Source: Salticus scenicus
Lineage: Eukaryota > Arthropoda > Arachnida > Araneae > Salticidae
Assembly: GCA_963930645.1 (NCBI GenBank)
Contig: OZ005652.1
Location: 267,694,006-267,758,005 of the forward strand
Length of the DNA stretch: 64,000 nucleotides
Direction: 5' to 3'
The translations under genes and the position numbers were made by a program. Each line of letters begins with the position of its first letter. The stretch's first letter is position 1. Under the pieces are notes generated by a model. That model was not told where the DNA came from and made no database searches. It was given only the letters and a program-made list of their open reading frames with translations. This document shows, one piece after another, positions 1 to 10,970 of this stretch.

Positions 1-32
1 TTCAGAATGAGAATTATTATCAAAGTGATACT

Positions 33-35
<3 letters not shown>

Positions 36-72
<37 letters not shown>
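36..72. repeat. (TA)n microsatellite
   Basis: An uninterrupted run of alternating T and A about 37 bases long, read directly from the sequence. Confidence 0.95.
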
Positions 73-77
<5 letters not shown>

Positions 78-191
78 TATTTATAATTGAAATTTTAACT
101 TTACATTCTCATAAATCAAAATTATATTCATTGTACTTCCTTCTTTTCTTTCTTTTTTAATCAATTACTAAGAAAGTTAATTTTACTAATT

Positions 192-1494
192 TCTATATAA
201 ATAAAGCAAAGAGTTTGTCGGGAACACATCCGGGTGGACCACTCCTATTTTTGATTGGTCTAAATTTAACTACTCTGGTATGTTGGCCTTTTTTTTTTTT
301 TTATACTTTTTAAAAGAGCTCTAAAAATTGTTAATTTTTTGTGTGGACACTATTTATATCAAGTTGTTAAAGACATTTCGTTGCAAAGTTTTCTTTAAAT
401 TAATTAAAATATGAAAATAAATTTTAGTTATAATTTAATAGTTGGCAGAAGGGGGGGGGGGATAAATTAAAATAATAATACGAGTTTATTTTTCTTTTCT
501 TTTTCTTTTTCCCCGACATAAAAGTAAATACGTTTAATTAAACGTGAACATTAAAAAAATTGTAAAAAATTAAATTTGACGAGAAACGCCCGAAGTACTT
601 CAGTACCAAATTTCAAATTCTGCCAAGAGCTCCAAGCTATCTCAATGTTTTTGCACAATTTTTCTCAACTTTATTTTAAATATTTTTGTAATGCGAGTGG
701 GGAAAAAAAGGAAAAGCATTTTTTTTTTTTTTTTTTTTTTAATTATACAAAATATCTCCATGTATATTATGCGTTTTCCGTTTTGTTTATTATCAAAAAG
801 AAAATGACTAATGCAGTTTTTCATGTATTATTGACATTCTTATAAAATTATCCAGTACCAAGACGTTGCGGTGAAGAAGTCTCTGCCGAAGTCAGCGATG
901 GCCCGAAGCGAAGCTTTTAAGCAATTTCAATGTATTTTCTTTTTACTTTCTGAACACTATAGTGAGGAAAGTATTGTAATCATGTCAAAAATCCAATTTT
1001 GAGATTTCGATGTTTCTATACGTTTCGAGGTCCCCTGAGTCCGTTTCCCACTCTTTTTACGATGATGTGTGTATAAGTGCGATAGCATCTAGACGCCTTA
1101 TTCAATTGAGCTGAAAATTTATATGAATATTATAAATCACTGTTGCACTAACTATAAGCATTTTGCTGAATCTAGCATTTATAGGTTTTTACTGGAACAC
1201 AACGAAAAATTCTTTATCATTATGATCTATGGGCTCAAAGTTCAGTAGCGTTAAATAAAACGTCGTGTAATATATGGAGAAAAATACTCAAACACTCTAT
1301 TATTATGATTTTCTCTCTTTTGTTTGTTTAACAACTCGTCTTTCTTTATCTGCAAAACTGTTAATTACTCAATGTTCAGAAAATCGAGTGGAGTCACTCC
1401 AGATTTTTAGTTTTTTAATTTGTAGAACGGTATAAAAAAATATTGATTCTTTTTTTTAATTCATTTAAATATAGTGACCAGCGAAGCGTGCTAG
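192..1494 (+). mobile_element. Non-autonomous Helitron with 5' TC and 3' CTAG
   Basis: The left end starts with TC followed by TATATAAATAAAG and a GTTTGTC motif, typical of arthropod Helitron 5' ends. The right end reads AGCGAAGCGTGCTAG, matching the better preserved hairpin end at 30489 on the other strand. The body at 570-830 is closely similar to 18900-19140, so this is a repeated family. An H1 element at 941-1403 interrupts it near the 3' end, and Helitron sequence resumes after it. No long reading frame or Rep/helicase is present. The 89-codon frame at 576 runs through a T tract and is not a gene. Confidence 0.65.
941..1403 (-). mobile_element. H1 Helitron-like element, short internally deleted copy
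   Basis: On the minus strand it starts TCTGGAGTGACTCC and ends in the hairpin ACTTTCC..TCACTATAGTG..GGAAAGT followed by A residues. Both ends match the longer H1 copies at 31566-33576 and 61792-62669, but most central tandem units are missing. It is inserted into the Helitron at 192-1494, which continues on both sides without an obvious target duplication. Confidence 0.75.
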
Positions 1495-1502
1495 TGTATA
1501 AT

Positions 1503-1672
1503 AAAGTTAGACAAATTTTTATTACAAAGTTAACATTAGAGTAATATTAATTAGTAGTTCGGCTGTGTAATATAGCTAATATGTTAATTATAACATATCT
1601 CTAGCCAGAAAAAGCCATAAAAACTAGGCTGAATTGGGTTTTTCTAGAAAAACTCAAGTTCTTGCCAATCCG
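1503..1672 (+). mobile_element. Diverged 3' end fragment of the hAT family seen at 3079-4380
   Basis: Includes GGGTTTTTCTAGAAAAAC and a decayed TTGCCAATCCGG end. Aligned by eye with 4200-4380 it keeps the order of the TTAGTAGTT block and the terminal block. The 5' part of the element is absent. Confidence 0.55.
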
Positions 1673-2627
1673 GGCGTGGATCATCTACGCTTATCATAAA
1701 AAAAAAAAAAAAAAAAAAAGAAAAAGAAAAAAAGAAAAAATCTGTTTTCCTTGCAATCAATTCTTGCATTTGCTGCGTCTCAGTCGTTATAATGTTTTGG
1801 TTTTGTTTGTTTAGAAAACTAGCAAGTTCTCTATTCTATCCACTTAGTTTCGGCCGATTAGTAATTTCATACGTATTTTAATCACTGGATGAGATTTCGC
1901 TACGTCTCGTGCTATTTCTGGAAAATTATTTAACTCTGGAATTGCCATTGTCATATCGAAATTACCTTGTATTTAACAGAGCTTTGCTTCCTTATTTTAT
2001 TTTATTTTTTAATTAAAATTTTGTAACAGTATATTTCTAAGGTTTAATAAATAATTTGTAATTTTGTTTTATTGTCAAATTTATTTGACCCACCCACTTG
2101 GGCTCTAATCTCATCCCTGATGTAATCTTTTTTGAGTGGGTAACAACACTTTTAGCTGAAGTAGATTTTGAAGTTATTTACATTCATTTTCGTATGTTTT
2201 GTAACATTCCATTAAGCATTAACAACTCCTATTCTGAATTTAAATGTTTTCTTCATGAATTTTGCCAGTTTTAACATACACGAAATAAAATTACTGACTA
2301 TAGTTTGTAATATTAACTTAGTTGCTCGCTTCCTTCCTTTTTTAAAAAAGTAATTTTAGTAACCAAATGCAAAATTTCATTTGTAGCTTTAGTATGTTCT
2401 TCTACAATCAGTTTTTTCCATAATAAGAAGGGGGGGGGGGACCTACTGCTTAAATTTGAAATTGATTTTTTCTGTTTTTAATGGGACACAATATTTATCG
2501 TCGCCATCAGCTAAACCCCGTGTTATTTTCTGGTGAAATTTATTTAAGAGAATTACTCAATACATTGTATATTTTTTTAATCTTCACATCCAGATAATTC
2601 ACAACGGTAAAATTCGTTCTTGTTTAA
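1673..2627. other. AT-rich stretch without recognised features
   Basis: Contains an A tract at about 1699-1720 and a G run at about 2431-2440. No open frame, repeat end or RNA gene could be supported. Confidence 0.5.
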
Positions 2628-3069
2628 GTGCACCAGTGATTGACACTTTTAGAGCAATCTCTGATGTTTTTAATGTTCTAGTCATGATAAAATATTTTTA
2701 GAAAACTTTAGTTAGTACATATGGCATGAAAGACATCCAGAACCCTATATATGTTAAAATATATACATTTGATAGCAATTATTTTTATTTATTTATTTTG
2801 TGTGTGTGTGAAATGAAGTTTGACACCTACTCAATGTTCCAGTAATTGACACTGTCAGTTTTTCCTTTTATTAGTAATTGACACCCTATGTTCCAGTGTT
2901 TGACACTGCTAGTTATTCATTTTACCAGTTATTAGCACCCTATGCTCCAGTGTTTGACATAGAATGTTAAAATTCTTATATGTAAAATATTATTTTATTA
3001 TTTTTCTTATTTATTAATTATTTCGGGATAGATGAAAATTACTGGAGCATGCCAATCACTGAAGCACCT
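2628..3069. repeat. Unclassified element with terminal inverted repeats and an internal ~58-bp tandem repeat
   Basis: The left end reads GTGCACCAGTGATTGACAC. The right end, reversed, reads GTGCTTCAGTGATTGGCAT, about 15 of 19 matching. Between 2825 and 2960 the phrase CCAGTGTTTGACAC with TAGTAATTGACACCCTATG variants repeats at about 58-bp spacing. No TSD was recognised, so the class is unknown. Confidence 0.45.
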
Positions 3070-3078
3070 ACCCTATAT

Positions 3079-3532
3079 CAGGGTTGGCAAACTGGGCCCA
3101 GCCCAGAAAAACCCGCCCGGGTTTTTCTGGGCGGGCCCACCAACAAAAACCCACTGGGTTTTTGCAAATAAGTGGGTTTTTGTTAAAAATTATTTATAAT
3201 TTACAAATCCGATCTATAAAGTATAGAAAACACCTTAACTTTAAAGAAAAAACTCTTATTGTTATTTTCTAGAAAATAGTATTTAAACATAAAAAGTAAC
3301 TACAGTTATAAATATAATAAAAGCAAGTTTATCTTCTATAATTGGTTCAGTTTTCCTTTTCCTGTAAAGCCGAACGATATTTTTGTTTAACAGTGGATAT
3401 AAACCAGAATTAATATTTAACTAATTAAATTGTTTAGTTTTAAAACTTTATAATTTTATTTTAATTTTAGTAGCAACATAATTATAAATCTAATAACATA
3501 AAATTTTCTTCTATAACCGTTTCAACTATTAA

Positions 3533-3568
<36 letters not shown>

Positions 3569-4380
3569 TAAAGCAGTGCAACTTATTTTTATAATTAAAA
3601 CTAGTTGGCATAAGTGGACTCTGCTCAGTTCCCCATCATATATATGTTCTCATATATTTCTAGTACAGGACATAAAAATTTTCCATTTAATGCAAAATTT
3701 TACTCAAATGTAAAATTTTGCCCTATTTTCCCATGTTAAGAAAAGCATAAATTTTTAATAACTTACAAAGTTTTTTAATTTGAATATTGCAAATGAATAG
3801 GGTTCTTGCCAGTGTCGAAAGTAATATTTTAAAACTGATCTGACTTCTATGTGATAATTTGTTCTTGAGACATCGTGTACACAGACTAACGGACTAACAA
3901 ACTAATACACACCATACAAATTTTGTCATTTTTCGTATTCCTTACACGTAAAAATGTGTAAAAATGAAAAAAAAAAAAAGAGGTCGACAATTTTCACGAT
4001 TATTTAAGTTCTCCATCTATAGTATGATGTGGAACTAAAAAATTTAATTAATATGTATTGTACTTAAGAATTTAAATTCGTTTATTTTATCAGTTATTGT
4101 TATTAAGAATATTTATTTTGAATAAGCATACATTAAAATAAAATATAGCTTAATCTTACTAATTAACACTATTTTAATATTAGAATCAAACCAATTTTTA
4201 TTTCTAAGATAAATATTAGATTAATTATTAATTAGTAGTTTAATATAATTAGGTGTATTACAACTAATATGCTAAATAACATGTATCTAACATTGCAATG
4301 CAAATGTATTCAAACAAAAACCCAGAAAAACCCAAGTGGGTTGGGTTTTTCTAGAAAAACCCGGGTTTTTGCCAACCCTG
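3079..4380 (+). mobile_element. Non-autonomous hAT element, copy 1 (1302 bp)
   Basis: Terminal inverted repeats CAGGGTTGGCAAA and TTTTGCCAACCCTG are flanked by an exact 8-bp duplication CCCTATAT at 3071-3078 and 4381-4388, the hallmark of hAT transposition. The subterminal regions are rich in CCCAGAAAAACCC repeats. There is no transposase; the 62-codon frame at 3084 is just the terminal region. A second, very similar copy lies at 7353-8674. Both carry an H2 fragment at the same internal position, so the family amplified after picking it up. Confidence 0.9.
3598..4038 (+). mobile_element. H2 Helitron-like element nested in hAT copy 1
   Basis: Starts AGTTGGCATAAGTGGACTC then AGTTCCCCATCATA. 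It ends in a decayed hairpin TTCTCCATCTATAGTATGATG before GGAACT. Internal phrases such as ACTAACGGACTAACAAAC and ACACGTAAAAATGTG match H2 at 16040-16160. The central tandem units are mostly deleted. Confidence 0.7.
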
Positions 4381-4388
4381 CCCTATAT

Positions 4389-5960
4389 ATATTTCCAGAA
4401 ATCTTTATTCATGTTTTTTCTGGTTCTTCATGTAATACTTGGTTTCATCTTGTGCAGTGCTTAAAAAGGTTTTCATAATATTTTTCATTCTTAATTATTA
4501 CGCTGCTTTTGCGCAGATCTTTTGGAATGTTTTTATTCATATTTCTATTTGCAAAATTCTGCATATTCTGTTATATTGTGTATGCCTTTTTTTTTTTTTT
4601 TTTTTTTTTAATATTATCTTCATGTTGGTTTGAATGTTTTTCTTGCATTGTTTTTTTACATCATATTACTTTTAATATTTTTTATTCATGTTCTTTCTAG
4701 TTCTTTTGGTGAGACTTGATTTCATTCTTGCAAAGTTTGAAAAGGATTTCATAATATGTGTCGTGTGTGTGTGTGTGTGTGTGTATCTGGAATTAGAATA
4801 CGCATTCAGTTACACTATAAATCACAATTGCAATCGATTAATGTCCATTAAACATCTATATTTACACTTATTTGTATTATGTCGAGAATTTTTTTACTCA
4901 AACTATACGAAATAATAAATTATTTAAAAGCTAGTTTTTTTTATAGATAATTTTTTAAAACTATTGCCTCCAATCGTGGTATTTCATTTTATTTTTGCAT
5001 ATAGCCAATATTTTCCATCAGCTAGCTCACGCGCCTAGAGTGACGCATTTCCCCTAAAAGAAATTTAATTTAAGGCAGCGTAGTAGTAAGAAATCCCATC
5101 AAGATAAGCCTCATACAATATATCTTCCATTTTTTAGTGTCAAAAGTTAACGCCCTGCTGAGAGCAATAAGTCCCAGTTCTGTGTATTGTGTGCTGGCGA
5201 TATGAAACTTTTTTAAAATCATTTTTGCTGCCTACTTCACAGATCGTTTACCTGATCGATGTCTCAGTTAATTCATTTGTTGGTCATTTGGAGGAAAAAA
5301 TGCATTTATTCTTTCAATAAATAATCAGTGAACGGCGATTTTTCTGACGTGATTAATTGTGTGATGAACGATGACCTAAACCTGGTTATTATGTATAAAA
5401 TTTTTTCTCCTTTTTCTTATTCTTAAATAACCTTCATTACATTCCTTCACCCAATAACATTTTTGATAGTTTCTTCATTTCAACAGCTAAATTTTACATA
5501 AAAAAAAAAAAAAAAAAAGTAGCGTAAGATTTTTATCGTAAATCTTTGAATTGTTTCATTTATATACATACATTTATTTACTTTTGAAAAATAACATTTA
5601 TTTATTTTTTATATAGTTAATTATTTGAAAGGCTTCACAGACCAAATATCGTAATAGTTATTTTCACCATTAACTGACATTCTCCCCACCAGAAAAAGTT
5701 TGATAAGTAACTATGTAAGACTGTCTTCAGATCGTTCTTTGCATAAAAAATTTAAAATTTTGCCTAGAGCATTTGTGTATTAATTCCATATGAGTTGAAC
5801 CAGGTTAAAATATCAAGGATCATTTTTTGTGAGAAAAGGGGGGTGGGGATATATCAGTACACTATTACCTTATTTTAAGTATATTACGTTTATCAAAATG
5901 TATATTTAATATAAAGCGAGTAATATTTCCTTTATCCAATCGTACTCAGTAATTTGATTT
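4389..5960. other. AT-rich stretch without recognised genes
   Basis: Contains T tracts at about 4588-4609, a (GT)n run at about 4766-4784 and an A tract at about 5500-5518. The short frames at 4439, 4509 and 4688 are low-complexity T-rich translations. No repeat end or conserved motif was found. Confidence 0.5.
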
Positions 5961-5971
5961 AATCCTGAAGA

Positions 5972-6062
5972 CAACGCTCGCGTGTAGAACCAATGGTAGA
6001 ACGTTATCTTGTAAAGGATCTGATAAATAGCCTCTTTATTCACCTGGGTTACTCCTTGACTT
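5972..6062 (+). pseudogene. Degenerate tRNA-like sequence, possibly tRNA-Thr derived
   Basis: The stretch CAATGGTAGAACG followed by TTATCTTGTAAAGG resembles the D arm and a TGT anticodon arm of tRNA-Thr, and GGGTTACTCC could be a decayed B box. The stems do not close, so it would not be a working tRNA. It may be a SINE head or chance similarity. Confidence 0.25.
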
Positions 6063-6094
6063 GAGGATAAAAATATGCCCTTAAGGGTACTCTC

Positions 6095-6517
6095 TACCTA
6101 TCGTCTTCGAAAGCCGAAGCCAATGTTATTCTATGGGAAATTTTGCCCCATTATAAATTCATTAAGCAATACATATTTTTAAATTCCGTTTTCACTTTCC
6201 AATACTTCTCAACTATTAAAGAATTTATCGCTTTTTAAAAATTGGTTTTATTTTTTTATTTTTAAGATTTCATTTTTTAAGCTCAAAAATGAAAAAATTC
6301 ACATTGTGAAAATTCGCATTTTACAACCTCAAAATAAAATATTAAAAATTAAAAAAATAATAATTTTTAGAAAGCGATAAATTGTTTAATAGTTGTGAAG
6401 TTTCTGAAAGTGAAAACGGAATTTAAAAATATATATTAGTTAATAAGTTTATAATGGGGCGAAATTCTCCATAGAATAACATTTGGCTCTGGCTTCTGGG
6501 GACGATAAGTGGAGAGG
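6095..6517. mobile_element. Foldback (palindromic) MITE-like element, ~420 bp
   Basis: The left arm from CTATCGTC at about 6098 through the ATTTTGCCCCATTATAAA block to about 6265 is the reverse complement, with few mismatches, of the right arm ending ACGATAAGTGGAGAG at 6517. The arms are about 170-190 bp and the centre is AT-rich. No coding capacity. No clear TSD was identified, so the superfamily is open. Confidence 0.75.
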
Positions 6518-7344
6518 CCTCTTAACCTTCCAAAAGCGATTTAAAAAAAAAATATTTGAATTGTTATGACATTCTTTCTGATTCATTTAAATGTGTGTAC
6601 ATGTGTACCGTCTATATCATTTTAGGCAAATGTTGTAAAAGTACAAGTTGAGTCAATGTTTATATTAAAAAAAAAAAGTTAAAAATGTATTTCTTTTTTA
6701 TATATTATTGTGTGTGAAGTGAATATTTTACAACCATTAATGTTCATTCACAGAAGATGTCGAGTTAAGATATGCGAAATAATTTAGATTAGGTAATAAA
6801 AATGGGCATATTAAACAGAAACGAGCTATAAACTTATGCTACAAGACAAGTATCCTAATTTTGCTCTGACAATTCTCCCAAATTTGGATTTTAGAGTTTG
6901 ATAATATTTGACAGAAGATAAGTAATGTAAAAGATTATTTTAACAATAAAGTAATTAATTACTTAGTTTGGTATAGTTATCTTGTTAACTATTTGCGTTT
7001 TAAACTATTCATGAGGCTCCCCTAACTATCTGAGTTAAAATTGAATTTAGTTTCATTCTCATGAAAATTGTATTTTAATGTCTGCAGAGTATTCAAAGAG
7101 TCCCCTTTTATTTTGTTTACAGAAAAAACTAAAGAAATCTTGTTTAATATAGCAGTATCGATTTTTGTTGTCTTTAAAATTTGTGTTCAGTTAACCCCCT
7201 CCCCCAATTCTCGGAGTCTTTTTATCTGTCTTCGCCTAAAGGCATTTTGTTATGGTATTTCTGCATTATAAATAATGCACTGTACATGTTTCTTATTGGA
7301 TGCTTAAAAATGTTTTTCGCAGCCCCCCCTCCCCCTTCGTTTTC
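6518..7344. other. AT-rich stretch without recognised genes
   Basis: No repeat ends, RNA genes or credible reading frames. The 67-codon frame at 7068 has no recognisable motif and runs into a C-rich low-complexity tract. Confidence 0.45.
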
Positions 7345-7352
7345 GTAGACTG

Positions 7353-7811
7353 CAGGGTTGGCAAACTGGGCCCAGCCCAGAAAAACCCGCCCGGGTTTTT
7401 CTGGGCGGGCCCACCAACAAAAACCCACTGGGTTTTTGCAAATAAGTGGGTTTTTGTTAAAAATTATTTATAATTTACAAATCCGATCTATAAAGTATAG
7501 AAAACACCTTAACTTTAAAGAAAAAACTCTTATTTTTATTTTCTAGAAAATAGTATTAAACATAAAAAGTAACTACAGTTATAAATATAATAAAAGCAAG
7601 TTTATCTTCTATAATTGGTTCAATTTTCCTTTTCCTGTAAAGCCGAACGATATTTTTGTTTAACAGCAGACATAAATGTTGCCCAGAATCAATATTTAAC
7701 TAATTAAATTGTTTAGTTTCAAAACTTTATAATTTTATTTTAATTTTAGTAGCAACATAACTATAAATCTAATAAAATAAAAATTTCTTCTATAGCCGTT
7801 TCAACTATTAA

Positions 7812-7849
<38 letters not shown>

Positions 7850-8674
7850 ATAATGCAGTGCAATTTATTTCTATAATTAAAACTAGTTGACATAAATGGA
7901 CTCTGCTCAGTTCCCCATCATATATATGTTCTCATACATTTCTAGTACAGGACATTTTCTTAACATGATTATCATGTTAAGAGAAATGAATCGAAAATCT
8001 CCAAAACTTCTCCTCCACTTCAAAATTCACTTATAAAAATTTCTGTATCAAAACTGAAACTAATACTTTTATTATTTATAATTATTTTTAATGTGTTGTG
8101 CCAAACATTGCTATGAAATATTTAATTGAATGAGTTAAACTTATTATTTTATAATTGTTTATAGTATATTGTTCTGTAGTAAAATTGTATTGTGTATTGT
8201 TGCACGAGATCATCACTGTTGTTAAGATTCCCCCCCCCCCCCCTCAGACTGTCTCTATCAGCTTTCAGGCTTTTTGAGTGTAAGCTATTTTCCTCCCTGA
8301 CTACATGCAAATTTCGCAGGCAGATTATGAAATTTTAAAAACCTGTCGCAGACAGCTACAAAATTTTCTGTCACTGGGATTAACACTATTTTAATATTAG
8401 AATCAAACCAATTTTTATTTCTAAGATAAATATTAGGTTAAATTATTATTATTAATTAATTATTATTAATATTAGATTAATTACTAATAAGTAGTTTAAT
8501 ATAATTAGGTGTATTACAACTAATATGCTAAATAACATATTTAACATTGCAATGTAAATGTATTCGAACAAAAGCCCAGAAAAACCCACAAATACCCAGA
8601 AAACCCCGCAAAAACCCAGAAAAACCCAAGTGGGTTGGGTTTTTCTAGAAAAACCCGGGTTTTTGCCAACCCTG
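7353..8674 (+). mobile_element. Non-autonomous hAT element, copy 2 (1322 bp)
   Basis: Has the same termini as the element at 3079-4380 (CAGGGTTGGCAAACTGGG and TTGCCAACCCTG). It is bordered by an exact 8-bp duplication GTAGACTG at 7345-7352 and 8675-8682. The first ~500 bp are nearly identical to copy 1; the 62-codon translation there differs by one residue. The middle (about 7966-8375) differs and contains a C tract at about 8229. The right end has extra ACCCAGAAAA units. No transposase. Confidence 0.92.
7878..7962 (+). mobile_element. H2 5'-end fragment nested in hAT copy 2
   Basis: AGTTGACATAAATGGACTC followed by AGTTCCCCATCAT is the H2 5' end, at the same internal position as in hAT copy 1. 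The H2 3' half is missing here. Confidence 0.65.
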
Positions 8675-9337
8675 GTAGACTGTGTTCAGAAGGAAAAGAT
8701 AACAAAAAAAAAAGGGGGGGGGGTATTTTAATACGATAATATATAGGGGTAGAGACTCTCAAATTATTAAACACGTTTCATATAGCAAATCTTCATTGTA
8801 TTCATTTTTATTTTTGATATCCTGCATATTTCGTTATAGTTCACATTTTTTGAATACGATTTTTGGGTTACTTTGCAATGGTATTTGATTTGAAAATTTC
8901 TATTTACTTGTTAGAAGATGCTTGTTTGGCTCTACATAGTTTAAACTTTTTATTTTATATTCATTACGTTCTTCTATATTCAATCGAATATTGGTTTGCT
9001 TAACATTTTAAACTTCCGGTTTTCAATGGATTTATACGTTTTGATTGGTTCAGAACACGATATGGTCATTTTTAGAAAATATTTTTGTGAGAAAGTGACA
9101 AATTTTCTGGCAGCTCTACCTCAGAAAACCAGTACTCAGAATTTCGTAATTAATAAGTCGCATCAGAATTGTCGAGTCTCCTGAATTTCACTTATTCATC
9201 TGCTTTCCTGAATTTTCTTCTCCCCTCCGTAGAAGATCAAAAATATGATGGCATGTCTCCGGACCATTTTTAGGGTGCAACGATAAAACCCAACCATCCC
9301 GAATTATATACTGAATTCTATAATTTTAAAAACATCT

Positions 9338-9560
9338 CTTGCGGGGTTCATACTTATCAGGGAAAAATAGATTATAAAACCTGGAAAAACAAATATTTTC
9401 ATTCTCTCAAATTATATTTTTCTCTTTAGCTTCATATCGAAATTCAAATGATTAAATATCGTGAAAATGAGCATGTAAACAATGATTTCTACCTGAATTT
9501 CTATCATGATCGACAGTAACATGGCATCCTACAGTGGAAGTAGATGTATTTTCTTCTCTC
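9338..9560 (+). mobile_element. Fragment of a repeat beginning GGGTTCATACT
   Basis: The order GGGTTCATACTTATCAGGGAAAA, the TTAGCTTCATATCGAAATTC block and AGTGGAAGTAGATGTATTTT matches 41153-41425. The start resembles a hAT-type end (CAGGGTTC). The other terminus was not found. Confidence 0.5.
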
Positions 9561-9809
9561 TTGAGGAGTATTTATAATAATCCGTATGTTTTAAATCAGC
9601 ATTAGAAATAAAAAATAATAAAGTTGCATATTTTTTATCAGTCGATCACATTAAAGTCAAAATTTCAGTAATCATAGGCAAAATGTTGACATATTTCAAC
9701 AATGAAAAAGTAAATCTTTCACCCCCCCCCCCCCCCTAAATAAAAAAATAAAAAAATAAAATAAATAAATAAATAGCTTCATCTTGACATAAATTGGTGC
9801 AGTGCCTAT

Positions 9810-10456
9810 TAGAGGTCTGCACGGGCCGGGTTCCGCTCGAATTTTTCAATTTGCTCTCGGGCCGGGCCGGGCTCGGGCTTAAAATTTTTTTGTAGGCTCC
9901 GGCCGGGCCTGGAGGAAATTTTAAGCCCGATCCCGGCCCGGCCCGCATCTTTTTCGAAATTCCTCGTTAATCAACGAAAAAGGAAAATGATAAAATACTT
10001 TTTCAGTCATTTATTTTACATAATTTTACAGTCTGGTATGTAACATAAAATTTTTTATTTTGTTAAAAGGTGTCTGTAACTACAATTTAATTGTCTATCA
10101 GCTTGACTGTTCGCGATCTGATTTTCCGCAAATATTTTAAACATGTCTCGAAATTAATATATTTTATTTAAAGTAATATTAGATGGTTTCTAATTCAAAA
10201 TAATATGCAAGTTACTACCAGTTTGTGTACATGTAACAAACAAAAGAAATTAGATACGTTACTATATATAAGTCTTTGTTTTCGATTTGACTTTCTGTCT
10301 GTCTTTGTGCCTTCTGTACGTTCTGTAATAATGAAATACCGTTTATATATAAATATCTTGTAAACATTCAGCAGTTTTGTTAAAGAACATTCTATTGCTT
10401 AGCTATATAAAACCTTTGCAAAACACATACTAAAAATCTTTTTCGTAAAAAGGCAT

Positions 10457-10495
<39 letters not shown>

Positions 10496-10652
10496 ACATA
10501 TTTGTGAATCAGGCCGGGTCGGGCCTGATTTTATCGCTTTTTGACCGGGCCGGGCCTGGGCCGAATTTTTCGATTTCATACCGGGCCGGGTAAGCAAGCC
10601 TTTCCAACGGGCCGGGCCCGGTCCTAAAAATTTCGGCCCCTGCAGACCTCTA
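9810..10652 (+). mobile_element. hAT-like element, GC-rich termini (843 bp)
   Basis: The termini TAGAGGTCTGCACGGGCC and, at the right end, GCAGACCTCTA are inverted repeats. Just inside lie GC-rich subterminal repeats (GGGCCGGG variants) that contrast with the AT-rich core. Flanks GTGCCTAT (9802-9809) and TTGCCTAT (10653-10660) match at 7 of 8 positions, consistent with a slightly decayed hAT duplication. The core is homologous to the disrupted element at about 27010-29391. No transposase. It is inserted into an H3 element. Confidence 0.8.
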
Positions 10653-10970
10653 TTGCCTATCAGCTTTTTTTGTGAAAATCGCTCAACAGGTAGTGTCGCC
10701 TCCCCTTTTTTTCTGGAGACTCTATACTATGGGGTTAGACCCTATATATAAACCCTAATATAGACTCTTTTTCTAAATATTTAATATTGCAGTATAGTAC
10801 AATTTCGTATAAATGTGCATAATGCTAATTACTTTTAATGAATTATCATGAAATTTAAAATAATTAATCTGCATTCATAATGGGAAATACTTTTATAATT
10901 TTAATAAATTTGTACTGCGTAAATGTATAGGAAAATATTAGAAGAAAGTTGTGTAATGACTACATGTTGT

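Larger units (their letters stand above)
8965..10970 (-). mobile_element. H3 Helitron-like element, old copy with nested insertions
   Basis: The left side holds a decayed hairpin (CTTCTATATT..AATCGAATATTGG) and the phrase ACACGATATGGTCATTTTTAG, which matches the H3 block at 27960-28030. After interruptions, TTGACATAAATTGGTG at about 9785 and ATAAATGTGCATAATG at about 10812 continue the H3 order seen at 28117-28260. The H3 5' end is at about 10945-10970. A fragment related to 41145 (about 9338-9560) and a complete hAT (9810-10652) interrupt it. The 62-codon frame at 8996 is H3 sequence, not a gene. Confidence 0.55.

Noticed and set aside
576..845. 89-codon open frame
   Set aside because: Lies in a Helitron copy, includes a T-tract stretch of phenylalanines, and its counterpart at 18900 differs by frameshifts; no coding signal.
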